Assembly (NCBI RefSeq): GCF_019703515.2
Contig: NC_059365.1
Location: 42,552,501 to 42,616,500, forward strand
From: Myxocyprinus asiaticus
Lineage: Eukaryota; Chordata; Actinopteri; Cypriniformes; Catostomidae
DNA: 64,000 nt
Direction of reading: 5' to 3'
The stretch's first letter is position 1, and every line of letters begins with the position of its first letter. A program made the translations under genes and the position numbers. Of the stretch, positions 49,561 through 60,099 are shown one piece after another. Under the pieces are notes generated by a model. It saw nothing but the letters and a program-made list of their open reading frames with translations, had not been told where the DNA came from and did no database searches.

Positions 49561-51863
49561 GCGGTGGTGATGGTTCATCCTTTTAGATCATACATGGTGG
49601 TATATAATCATCATTAGATCATATTTAGCCTCATATCTGTCACAGCGATTTCACTTTTCAAATTTTTTTTTTAATGTTTTTAATTTTCAAAGTAATTTGC
49701 GATCCAAGTTTGTGAGATACCTTCGGGGAAAAAATAATCTACCAACAGTAGCTGTAGGGTGAGAAGATTTTATTAGAACAGACAGGATGACAATAACAGT
49801 GATCCATAAAATATCTTTAATTCTGTAATATTTTGAGTTTTTCCTGATCTACCAATCCTGATGAAAATCCTAAGAAGTGCCAGAGCCGAGTGCAGATGAT
49901 TTTTTTTTTTGCATGCTTTTCCTTCTGGATGGCATATTTTTTTTTCTGGACATCTAAGATATAATATTGGATTATTTAGCCAAGCAAGCTCATAGACAAG
50001 TAAAAAGTGGCTCATTTTTTTTTTTTAGAAAACTCCCTAAGGTAATAGCAGATGTAAATACTGTAGATTTGGCTTTTTGGGGTTTACAACAGCAGTTATT
50101 GGAGCACATTTGTATTTGATAACTTACAGAAATCATATTTCACTTTGTGATTCTTTTAAAAATCTTTCGAACTGTGGTATTAGGGCCAAAAAATAAACTA
50201 TACAGTCACATTCCTGAGAGGGAGAGCTTTCATTTGATATATGACTTGTCCATTTAGGGGCTATGTGAAGGACTTTTATTTCATAAAAATATTTACCTCT
50301 AGAAGGCGCTAATTTTCAACATGAATGTTTTGAGAGCTTATCGTGTTATTTTAAGTAACATAAATGCAAAAGTGATGGTTATCTCTGAAAAGTTCAGATT
50401 CTAAGCTTTCAAATGGTACCTCATATGCCTGACTAATGTATCTGGAGACTTTAACTTTTTAAGCATAAACTTTTTCGCGATATAGCGCCACCCCTGGCGG
50501 GTCCATAGAGTTTAAGGGGTTTGTTACATTTGATTAATATTAATAGGCCTATTAAATATTCAATGGGCAATGAGAAATTGAGGAGCAACACTCACAAATA
50601 ACCACAAACTCTTCCACATAAATTCAAAGAATGAGCACAGCGGCGGCCCGTCGAATACCCTGCACAGACCCAGCGAGAGGCACACTAAACAGATTGTTGT
50701 CGGTGTGAGTCAACTGGTGCCTGCAGATGGCAGAGTAATTTTCACCGATGTGATAGATACTTGGCGGTTAAAATGTCAGCAGCTAACAGATCCACCTGTC
50801 TGAATTTAAACACTGCTCAAATGTTTTTACTTAGCAGTCTCTGCTGTTGCTGTGGCTTTTCTGGCAAATGTACAATGTCACAAATAAATGGATCCTCAGC
50901 TTAGGCTGGTTTATTTATTTATATTTTTACAGCAGGGCAATCAAGAAATAGCCATTTTGCCCATTAGTTGCGAGCAAATTAGCAATGCTATGGTTTTGTA
51001 GTGTTTGTTTAAAAGACCACATTAAAGTTACATTTAACCAATCAATGTAGTTAAAATAACAGCTTGACCGATGGTCACCCTGCCTACCACACTACCATTT
51101 TAATTTGTTGATTTAATGGAAAGCTAAGTGAAATGGAAAGGCTACGGTTCCCCCTGCTAGTCGCTGCTCTATCAAGCACGATAATGAAAACAAAGCCAAA
51201 TGAATGTGTGGCAGTTTATTTGGCTGTGACAGCATGAGAATATGATTAGAATTCCACAGGCACAATTAATTGAGCTTTTTCTGTAGTTTCAGCTAGGCTG
51301 ATTAGCTCAAGTAGCTGTTTAATTGCCAAGGCGCCCAGTGATCTATTTTTAGCACTTGGGAGATCTGATCAAAGAAGGGAGAACAAATTTCAACTAAGAG
51401 CAACATCTTTAACAAGGATTTGAGATGTAAAGGTCAGTAGTTAGTGCCATTGAGCTAGTTATATGTTATATGTCTGTACAGAAATTAGGATTAATGTGCT
51501 GTCTGCTAATGACAAATTTATCTGCAGCAGAATTTTCTGGTTACTTTGCGAGATGAAGGATTTCTGTGGAAATATGCTCAGCAGTTTTAAAGGAATAGTT
51601 CACCCAAATGTGTGTTTTCTTCTGTGAAACACAAATGGACATCTTAAGCAGAATGTCTGAGAATCTGCTTTCCAAACCAAAAAGTTTAAAGTGGTTCAAG
51701 CTATAATAGGGATCCAGAGGGCTTGGAATATAGCACACAAGTCGTATAGACTACTTTGATGGTGACTTTTTGTCCTTTTAGAGCTTGGCAGTATAATAGT
51801 AATAGTAATGAGAAGTCAGATTTATTTCTGTGAACCAGTTCTTTCAAATGTTTCTTTTCAATG
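49561..51863. other. Intergenic sequence, little recognised
   Basis: About 51585-51780 (AAAGGAATAGTTCACCCAAA, TTTTTGTCCTTTTAGAGCTT) resembles one arm of the palindrome type at 31707-32395. No gene is seen. Confidence 0.45.
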
Positions 51864-52022
51864 AACAGGTTAAAAAAAAAAAAAACAACATAAAACTTAA
51901 AGACACACAGACACACAACGCTGCCACGTGTCTCTCTCACTCTCGAACTGGCGCCTCTGGCTCATCTTTATCCCCCTCCCGGTTGAATAGCCTGATTCAG
52001 GGCCGCCCCCTTCCTCGTCACA
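51864..52022 (-). mobile_element. Third fragment of the TGTGACGAGGA element family
   Basis: The right end CCTTCCTCGTCACA at 52022, with CTCTCGAACTGGCGCC and TAGCCTGATTCAGGGCC inside, matches the ends at 32670 and 39102. The left side fades into an A-rich run. No target duplication was found. Confidence 0.6.
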
Positions 52023-52311
52023 GCACCCAATACAGAAAGTGATGCACATGTGCAGAGATGATCTATGTACTAAAGCATATAAAGAGAATAAACTGGTCTT
52101 AATCAACTTTTAATCAACCATTTTTCACAGAAAACATGATCCAGCTCATTACAGCTTGAAATATATGTGCATGCACAATTAACAATTGGAAAATTAATTT
52201 ACATATCTCGACTGAAAAGATTTGCATGTTTTAAAAGGGTCATGTCATGAGGAATCAAATTTTCCTTAATTTTTTGACATAAGAGGTCATTCTACTATAA
52301 AAACATACTGT
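52023..52311. other. Short spacer with repeat trace
   Basis: AAAAGGGTCATGTCATGAGG at about 52230 is a fragment of a repeat also seen near 27950. Nothing else was recognised. Confidence 0.4.
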
Positions 52312-53795
52312 AAATATAGCTGCAAGCAGCAATTGTCAGAGTTCAAGCCTTTTAAGAACTTTCAAAGTATGCAAAAAAGGTATGTATTTGTATATGTATA
52401 TGTACTTTGTAAGTTGCTGAATTTGCAAACTGGTGTTAAATATGACTTTGATGTCTTGTGTTCAACGATCCTGAAACAGGATAAAGTCAGACTTCAAATG
52501 TGCAGGCAAGTTATTGTTAATGCAGAGTTTGTGAGCAATGTAAAACTGTTGTATATGTGTATCAAGTTTCGTAACATTTGGCCTTTTCGTTTGGTAGATA
52601 TTGGTCAATACGTACAAAATGGACGACGCCTGACCAATTCATTGGCTTATATCTTCGCAACGCTTTGACAAATCAAAATTCCTTTGATTAATTTTTGTCA
52701 GGAGGGTTCATAGTAGACACACACCAATTTTTGTGAGAATCGGATATACGGCCTAGGAGGATTTCAAGGATTTTTTTTTCGAAAATTTGAAAGCGGAAAC
52801 ATTTATAAAATGCAATAAAATGAAGATATACATTTTGTAGGTCTTGGTGCAAGGAATTAGAGGAAAAAAGAATTTGTAGATTATTCAACTCAGTTGCGGA
52901 GTTATTGGCGAAAACATAAATGTCCTTGTTATAGTGCCACCTTGTGGCCTATTTTCATAAAACTTGGTACACAGCCTCATTCTGACACTGTCTACAAATA
53001 TTACAAGTTTCGTAATGGTCGGCCATTCAGATTTGATGTTATTAGCTGCTGAAATTTGATTGGCTGCTGGCGGCCATGTTTTTTATTTGTCCGACTGATA
53101 TTGTAGGATATATTAGCCTTTGCCCCTACAAGATGCATACCAATTTACAACTTCATTGATCATACGGTTGCGGAGTTATGAACGTTTTTTGTTGTTGTTG
53201 GAGCGCCCCCTATAGGCGAAATTTTTGCGACTTTGCGTGCATCCTCAGAATGTCCTGTTGTCTATGTGTATCAAGTTTTGTAACATTTGGCCTTTTCATT
53301 TGGTAGATATTGGTCAAAACGTAAAAAATGGACGACGCCTGACCAATTTGTTGGCTTATATCTTCGCAACACTTCAACGAATCAAAATTCCTTTGAAATT
53401 TCCTCCTTTTGTCAGGAGGATTCATAGTAGACACACCCCAATTTTCGTGCGAATTGGAAATGCGGCCTAGGAGGAGTAAAAAAAAGTAGGTTTTTCGAAT
53501 TATGCAAATTAGCGCAAAAATGTTCAAGACTGAAATGAAATCAGATATATACGTTTTGTTCGTCTTGAGCCAAGGAATCCAATTATGTAAGACTCTTGAG
53601 TGTGCAACAAATGGTTTAGGAGTTATGGGCCAAATGTAAACATGATCACTATAGCGCCACCTTGAGGCCGATCGGTCCGAAACTTTGATATGCTGTAGTA
53701 TCTGGGGGACAACCTTCCCGCAAAGTTTCAGCTCTCTATGACTTTGGTCTGCACGATCAGTTTTAGGGCAGAATAATAATAAAAATAAATAAAGC
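52312..53795 (+). repeat. Modular dispersed repeat, copy A
   Basis: It starts TATAGCTGCAAGCAGCAATT and is followed at about 53790 by a second start, AAAGCTGCGAGCAGCAATTA. The segment at 52551-52690 recurs at 53266-53400 (shared GTTTGGTAGATATTGGTCAA-type and GGACGACGCCTGACCAATT sequence), about 715 bp apart. The motif TAGCGCCACCTTGTGGCC or close variants occurs at 52932, 53202 and 53652. A related array is at 60100-61765. No coding capacity is recognised; the long minus-strand frame at 53210-53848 is not a protein I know. Confidence 0.75.
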
Positions 53796-53829
53796 TGCGA
53801 GCAGCAATTAACGGGGTTCAAGCGGTTTA

Positions 53830-54164
53830 AATTGTAAAAATATTTCACAATATCACTGTTTTTGCTGTATTTTGGATCAAATAATTTCAGCCTTGGTGTG
53901 CAGAAGAGACTTCTTTTAAAAACATTAAAAAATCTTACAGATCTAAAACTTTTAAACGGTAGTGTAGGTCTAACATTTTTAAGTAAAATCTTTATATAAA
54001 GAAAATGTATAGTCAGATTACTTCTTTTAACTTAAACTTGATTTTGTGAATAAGCTACAAACAATGCATTCAATCATTAAGTCTCCTCACATTCATTCTC
54101 TCTCAGGGGAGGGGTCTTTGTCTCCTCAGGTGTGAATCACATCAATAATCACATCAAGATTGGA
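53830..54164. repeat. Dispersed fish repeat fragment
   Basis: TTTTGCTGTATTTTGGATCA, CAGCCTTGGTGTGCAGAAGA and CTTTTAAACGGTAGTGTAGG form a repeat whose end is also visible at 1-60. It lies between modular repeat copy A and the LINE. Confidence 0.55.
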
Positions 54165-54170
54165 CTCAAG

Positions 54171-57101
54171 ATGGCGCCGAGTATGGCTGCTGCATTGCGA
54201 GCTCCGACACAACATAGCAATGTTTTGTTTGTTTTGTTTACAATTCTTATGTTTTTTGTCTTGGATGCTGTCTGCCTTATTGTCTACGACAGACAAACAC
54301 TTTTGGACATTGGTTCAGCGATCTCACACCAAAAACCGGACTTCACATTCCTCAATGCCGACCCGCTGTTTACAAACACGCAAGCGGAGCCCTTTGTCTG
54401 GGCAGCACGGCCGCGGAAACGCAGGAGGAAAAGGGGAAACAGAGCCAGCGTTCTCATCAGAGTAAGACGCCGCGCAAATCGACCCCCGCTACCCACTATT
54501 CTACTGGCAAATGTTCAGTCTCTGGATAACAAGCTCTGCGAGCTGAAAGCGCGGATCTCTTTCCAACGAGAGACGAGGGACTGCTGCATTATCTGCCTTA
54601 CGGAAACTTGGATGTCTGCGGAGATTCCAGGCTCAGCCATTGAACCCGTGGGGTTCTCCATGCACCGAGCGGACAGAGCGAAAGACCTCTCAGGTAAAAC
54701 TAGAGGAGGTGGTGTATGTTTTATGATCAACAAATCCTGGTGTGATCAGAGGAACGTACATTCCATCAAGTCTTTCTGTTCTCCTGATCTGGAATTTCTT
54801 ATGCTTCTGTGTCGACCATTCTGGCTACCGAGGGAATTCACAGTGGTCATTATCACTGCTGTGTACATTCCCCCACAAGCCGACACAGACTGGGCACTCA
54901 AGGAACTGTAAGGGATTATAAGTGAGCAGGAAACCACGCACCCTGAGGCCGCGTTCATTGTGACCGGGGACTTTAATAAAGCCAGTTTAAAATCAGTCGC
55001 ACCAAAATATCACCAGCACATTAGTTTCAACACACGAGGGGACCAGGTTTTGGATCATTGCTACTCTCCGTTCCGGGATGGCTACAAATCCCTCCCCCGC
55101 CCACCATTTGGCAAATCGGACCACTCTTCCATTCTGCTTCTGCCCGCTTACAGGCAGAAATTGAAACAGGAAGCACCCACCCTCAGAACGATCCAGTGCT
55201 GGTCGGACCAATCAGACTCTACGCTACAAGACTGTTTTGATCACACGGACTGGGAGATGTTCCGGTCCGCTTCTGATGACGACATCGAGCTTTACGCTGA
55301 TAGCGTAATGTGTTTCATCAGAACGTGCGTAGAGGAAGTGATTCTGACCAGAACTGTACGAATCTATCTGAATCAGAAGCCGTGGATCAATAGCGATGTT
55401 CGCGCGGCACTTAATGTGCGGACCTCCGCTTTTAATTCCGGGAATGCGGAGGAGCATAAACAAGCCAGTTATGCCCTCCGAAAAACAGCAAAATGCCAGT
55501 ACAGGAGCAAGATTGAAGGACAGTTTAACACCACCAACTCTAGAAGCATGTGGCAGGGAATTAACATCATCACGGACTTTAAAGGGAATAAAAACTCCGC
55601 CATGAACACCGCTGCCTCTCTACCGGATGAGCTAAATACTTTTTATGCTCGTTTCGAGGGAAATAACACCGCCCTCGCGGAGAGAGCTCTCACGGCCGAA
55701 GCTACAGAGGTTAGTTCACTCTCCGTCTCTGTAGCGGATGTAACCCGATCCTTCCGACGGGTGAATATCCGCAAAGCCGCGGGTCCAGACGGCATTCCGG
55801 GCCGCGTCATCAGAGCGTGCGCGAACCAGCTGGCTGGTGTTTTTACGGATATTTTCAACCTTTCCCTCTCTTTGTCTGTAGTCCCCACATGCTTTAAAAC
55901 ATCCACCATTGTGCCTGTTCCAAAACAATCAAAAATAACTTGTTTAAATGACTGGCGTCCTGTTGCTCTGACCCCCATCATCAGCAAATGCTTTGAGAGA
56001 CTAATCAGAGATTACATCTGCTCTGTCTTGCCACTCAATCTTGACCCTCTGCAGTTTGCTTATCGCAACAACCGCTCCACTGATGATGCCATTGCATCTA
56101 CAATACACACTGCTCTCTCCCACCTGGAAAAAAAGAACACTTATGTGAGAATGTTGTTTGTAGACTACAGCTCAGCATTCAACACCATAGTGCCCTCCAA
56201 GCTAGATGAGAAACTCCGGGCTCTGGGCTTAAACAGCTCGCTGTGCAGCTGGATCCTGGACTTCCTGTCAAGCAGACGCCAGGTGGTTAGAATAGGCAGC
56301 AACATCTCCTCATCACTAACCCTCAACACTGGAGCCCCGCAGGGCTGTGTTCTCAGCCCACTACTGTATTCCTTGTACACACATGACTGTGTGGCAACAC
56401 ATTGCTCCAATGCCATCATTAAGTTTGCTGATGACACGACGGTGGTAGGTCTGATCACTGACAATGATGAAACAGCCTACAGAGAGGAGGTGCACACTCT
56501 GACACACTGGTGTCAGGAGCACAACCTCTCCCTCAACGTCAGTAAGACAAAGGAGCTTGTGGTGGACTTCAGAAGAAAAGACAGAGAACACAGTCCCATC
56601 ACCATCAATGGAGCACCAGTGGAGAGAGTCAGCAGCTTCAAGTTCCTGGGTGTCCACATCACTGAGGAACTCACATGGTCCGTCCACACTGAAGTCGTTG
56701 TGAAGAAGGCTCATCAGCGCCTCTTCTTCCTGAGACGGCTGAGGAAGTTTGGAATGAACCGCCACATCCTCACACGGTTCTACACCTGCACTGTGGAGAG
56801 CATCCTGACTGGCTGTATCTCCGCCTGGTACGGCAATAGCACCGCCCACAACCGCAAAGCACTGCAAAGGGTGGTGCGAACTGCCAAACACATCATCGGA
56901 GGTGAGCTTCCCTCCCTCCAGGAAATATATACAAGGCGGTGTGTGAAAAAAGCTCAGAGGATCATCAGAGACTCCAGCCACCCGAGCCATGGGCTGTTCT
57001 CACTGCTACCATCAGGTAGGCGGTATCGCAGCATCAGGACCCGCACCAGCCGACTTCATGATAGCTTCTTCCCCCAAGCAATCAGACTTTTGAACTTTTG
57101 A
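54171..57101 (+). pseudogene. LINE endonuclease-reverse transcriptase ORF with one nonsense codon
   Basis: Reading from ATG at 54171 (the same frame is open from 54132) to the stop at 57101 gives about 976 codons. They are interrupted only by TAA at 54909-54911; frame is kept on both sides. The endonuclease domain shows LLANVQSLDNKLCELKARIS, CLTETWMSAE, AVYIPPQADTDW, then after the stop FIVTGDFNKASLK and FGKSDHSSILLLP. The reverse transcriptase shows [88 protein letters not shown], and the catalytic FADDTTVVG at 56424. The C-terminus ends SFFPQAIRLLNF. The enzyme would nick DNA and reverse-transcribe its own RNA at the target. The single stop falls between endonuclease motifs, so this copy should not make a full enzyme. 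The L2/Rex1 assignment is from memory. Confidence 0.9.
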
Positions 57102-57260
57102 TCTCCCACGATCAAAATACATCAGCCCTGCACTTTATTACCCTTACTCTTATATCTCACACCGGACTGTCATAAATTATATTACTATTATTATATTATG
57201 TTCTCTCTTAACAACTGGCTATCAACCGACAGCCTGAATGTCAATACAGTACAATACTGT

Positions 57261-57266
<6 letters not shown>

Positions 57267-57317
<51 letters not shown>

Positions 57318-57342
57318 TTTTTATATATATATATATATACAT
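57267..57342. repeat. (TA)n microsatellite in the LINE 3' UTR
   Basis: A near-perfect TA run interrupted once by CTTTT near 57317. Confidence 0.9.
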
Positions 57343-57454
57343 TTTAATTTTTATTGAATAATGTGTATCTATATAGTAAAAAACATAAAACAAAAAACAA
57401 AAACAAAAACAGCATATTGTATACTGTACAGTGTATGTTATTATTTGTATATTG

Positions 57455-57940
57455 TTGAGTGTAATTATGTATATAACAGATGTTTAAATTGTGTTGTGTT
57501 AATTTGATGTTTTAAGTTGAGTGTAATTGTGTATAACAGATGCTTAAATTGTGTTGTGTTAATTTGATGTTTTAAGTTGAGTGTAATTATGTATAACAGA
57601 TGTTTAAATCGTGTTGTGTTAATTTGATGTTTTAAGTTGAGTGTAATTATGTATATAACAGATGTTTAAATTGTGTTGTGTTAATTTGATGTTTTAAGTT
57701 GAGTGTAATTATGTATATAACAGATGTTTAAATTGTGTTGTGTTAATTTGATGTTTTAAGTTGAATGTAATTATGTGTATAACAGATGTTTAAATTGTGT
57801 TGTGTTAATTTGATGTTTTAAGTTGAGTGTAATTATGTGTATAACAGATGCTTAAATTGTGTTGTGTTAATTTGATGTTTTAAGTTGAGTGTAATTATGT
57901 ATAACAGATGTTTAAATCGTGTTGTGTTAATTTGATGTTA
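57455..57940. repeat. Minisatellite, 8 units of 60-62 bp
   Basis: Units start with TTGAGTGTAATTATGTATAT (or close variants) at 57455, 57517, 57577, 57637, 57699, 57761, 57823 and 57885. They contain GTTGTGTTAATTTGATGTTT. Length variation comes from presence or absence of TA or TG near the unit start. Units are very similar, so expansion is recent. Confidence 0.95.
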
Positions 57941-58051
57941 TTGTAAATTGGTATATGTCTCATCACTGTCACGACTGCTATGTTGATCGGAACTGCACCC
58001 AAGAATTTCACACACCATTGCACTTGTGTATATGGCTGTGTGACAATAAAG

Positions 58052-58084
58052 TGATTTGATTTGATTTGATTTGATTGATTTGAT
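58052..58084 (+). repeat. LINE 3' simple-repeat tail (GATTT)n
   Basis: Five or six GATTT units with one shortened unit directly follow GACAATAAAGT. Confidence 0.85.
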
Positions 58085-58085
58085 T

Positions 58086-58522
58086 CATGATCATCCACGC
58101 CTTCTCGCATACAGTATGGCCTTTCTAACAGTAAAAGTGTCTTACAAAAGTTAAATGACTATATTGTTTTGTATGAATGAGTGATCAGGATGGTTTTCAC
58201 ATAATTTTTGTAGCAAAAACTCTAGGCTACAAGATCCAGTTCTCAAAAGTCTTGTGAATAAATGTTTAGTATGTGTTATATGGCCTTATTTCAGTGACTT
58301 AAAATTTTAGTTTTTTTCAAAAACCACGCATAAACATTATTTTCTCAAAAATACGAACATGTACATACATGTTGTTCACATATTATTGTAGCCCAGTTTG
58401 TGCTGAATACAGTGTTATCAGACTTTAGCCATTAATATGTTTTTAAGCAACTGAAAAAAGCACAAATGTCAAGGCATGTCAAAACTTCTCCAGGGCCCAA
58501 AACACCCTCAGACCCCAGAGGG
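58086..58522. mobile_element. piggyBac-type element, one terminus
   Basis: The sequence GGGCCCAAAACACCCTCAGA then CCCCAGAGGG stops directly at TTAA (58523-58526). On the other strand this reads CCCTCTGGGG as the terminus next to TTAA, as in piggyBac-type elements. I found no partner terminus upstream, possibly removed or on the far side of the LINE. Confidence 0.5.
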
Positions 58523-58526
58523 TTAA

Positions 58527-58680
58527 AATAACTTTTCTATTTGAATATATTGTAAAATGTAATTTATTTCTGTGATCAAAGCTGAATTTTCAGCATCATT
58601 ACTGCAGTCTTCAGTGTCACATGATCCTTCAGAAATCATTCTAATATGCTGATTTTCTAATATGGGCATATTTACAGCAC
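58527..58680. repeat. Dispersed fish repeat fragment
   Basis: GCTGAATTTTCAGCATCATT and TGTCACATGATCCTTCAGAA form a very common cyprinid dispersed repeat. It appears to be the other part of the repeat at 53830-54000 and at 1-60. Confidence 0.6.
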
Positions 58681-59004
58681 ATTTTACACATTTACACCCG
58701 AACAGATATTTGCAAGCACAAGCTTCGTTGATGATAATGAGGCAGCATAAACACTAGTTAAAATATAATCTAAACATTCATGTTATTTTTATATCATATT
58801 ACATATCATATTTATATCATACAGCATACAATTTAAATACCTGCTTAACATTTAAATGTAACTAAAACTCGCCTATTAGGACATATTTCAAATTTCAATA
58901 CTCTGAATCCTGGCTGGCAAGTCTGGAAATAGTCCAACTAGTAAAATATGTACATTTTTATATAAAAACGCATGTCAACTAATATGTAAGTAAAACTAAA
59001 TGAT

Positions 59005-59345
59005 TTACTCATCCGAAATTGTATCCTCGGCTGGATCAAATCGCTCTTCAAAATGCAAACGTTCCTCGTCGGATTCCCGTTCCTTCTGAGGAAAATGTGA
59101 ACTTTTCGTCACTATCCAGGACCATCTGTAGAGCTTCCTCACCTGTGTAGCATTTCATCTTCCAAATGCACAGAAAAGTTAATGAACTTGATGCTTTTTA
59201 AGGCACTGTTGGGGGCGTTTACCATTTGCATTGATCGCCTCAGCACATCACCGTATGAATAGTGCACTCTGTTGGTGGATGGGATCACATTAGTGATAAT
59301 GAGCTGAGCCAGGAGAAACTGTACATCACTTTGTTTCATACAGAT
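59005..59345 (-). pseudogene. piggyBac-like transposase N-terminal fragment (tentative)
   Basis: From an ATG at 59158 the minus strand reads MKCYTGEEALQMVLDSDEKF, similar to the acidic N-terminus I recall for fish piggyBac transposases (Tyr-Thr-x-Glu-Glu-Ala). After a shift it continues ESDEERLHFEERFDPAEDT to a stop near 59007. The upstream part, to about 59339, is open but unrecognised. No catalytic domain is present. Confidence 0.4.
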
Positions 59346-60099
59346 TACATTGCAGGAGAATATTTGTTTTAAATTTGAATTGTTTTATTTAAAAGTAGAC
59401 ATTATAAGCTTTCTTTAGACATATGTTTCATGTTTGTCTGATAAATATTCGTGGAGTTTCAGTTCATTTTTGTGACGTGTTTCAGAAATATGCTCACAGA
59501 GACAGAAACAGCTGAAAGCGCACCCTGTTTATTTTCTTTATTTTACAATACATTTTTATTTTTACAAAAGCTCCCTGTTATTGTGAGTGAACACAAATAA
59601 AAGTAGACCCTTTATAGTCTCTAATGATGACTTACACTTATCTGTATGCCCAAAAATGACGGAGAATTTTAAGCTGTTTCCGATGTTATCCAGCATCGAA
59701 GATGCGATTATATATAGATTATACTCTTTATTATATACAGAAATGGACCATGGTGAAAATATTTAGACCGTTTGTGAACCCTGTTTTGTTTTCAGACAGT
59801 TTAATATAACTTTCAAAAAAGTCCAGTACAAACGTTACAGTCACTCGGCAGCTGTCACAGTTGTTAGGCAACAAGAACAGTCCTCTGTAGGCTAGACTGT
59901 CCCAATTAACAATGCTCAGTCAGACCTTCACGGCCTTCAAAGGCGTGGCCTTTGAAGTCCGAGTCCTTCCAAGGATGCAACTTTTGAATTGGGACACAGC
60001 CATTTTGTGTATATGTGAAACACCACGTGATTACAGAGGCATAAAACTCGTTAGCGCCATACATTGGCCAATTTCTTTCAAATTTCTCACAGACCTCTA
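59346..60099. other. Intergenic sequence, no recognised feature
   Basis: No gene or bounded element was recognised. Confidence 0.45.

Larger units (their letters stand above)
54165..58085 (+). mobile_element. Non-LTR retrotransposon (L2/Rex-like LINE), nearly full ORF
   Basis: It consists of one long ORF with an apurinic endonuclease and a reverse transcriptase, a 3' UTR containing a (TA)n run and a 60-bp minisatellite, and a 3' end GTGTGACAATAAAGTG followed by GATTT repeats. A simple-repeat tail instead of poly-A, with an AATAAA-like signal, is typical of L2/CR1-like LINEs. The 5' start is placed near AAGATGGCGCCGAG by analogy. No target duplication was identified, so both ends are approximate. 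Confidence 0.85.

Noticed and set aside
53210..53848. 212-codon minus-strand open frame
   Set aside because: It lies entirely in the modular repeat. The near-identical segment 715 bp away codes for part of it only by repetition, and no known protein motif is present.
57455..57940. Centromeric satellite
   Set aside because: Only eight units are present and they sit between the LINE coding region and its tail, so it is a local minisatellite.
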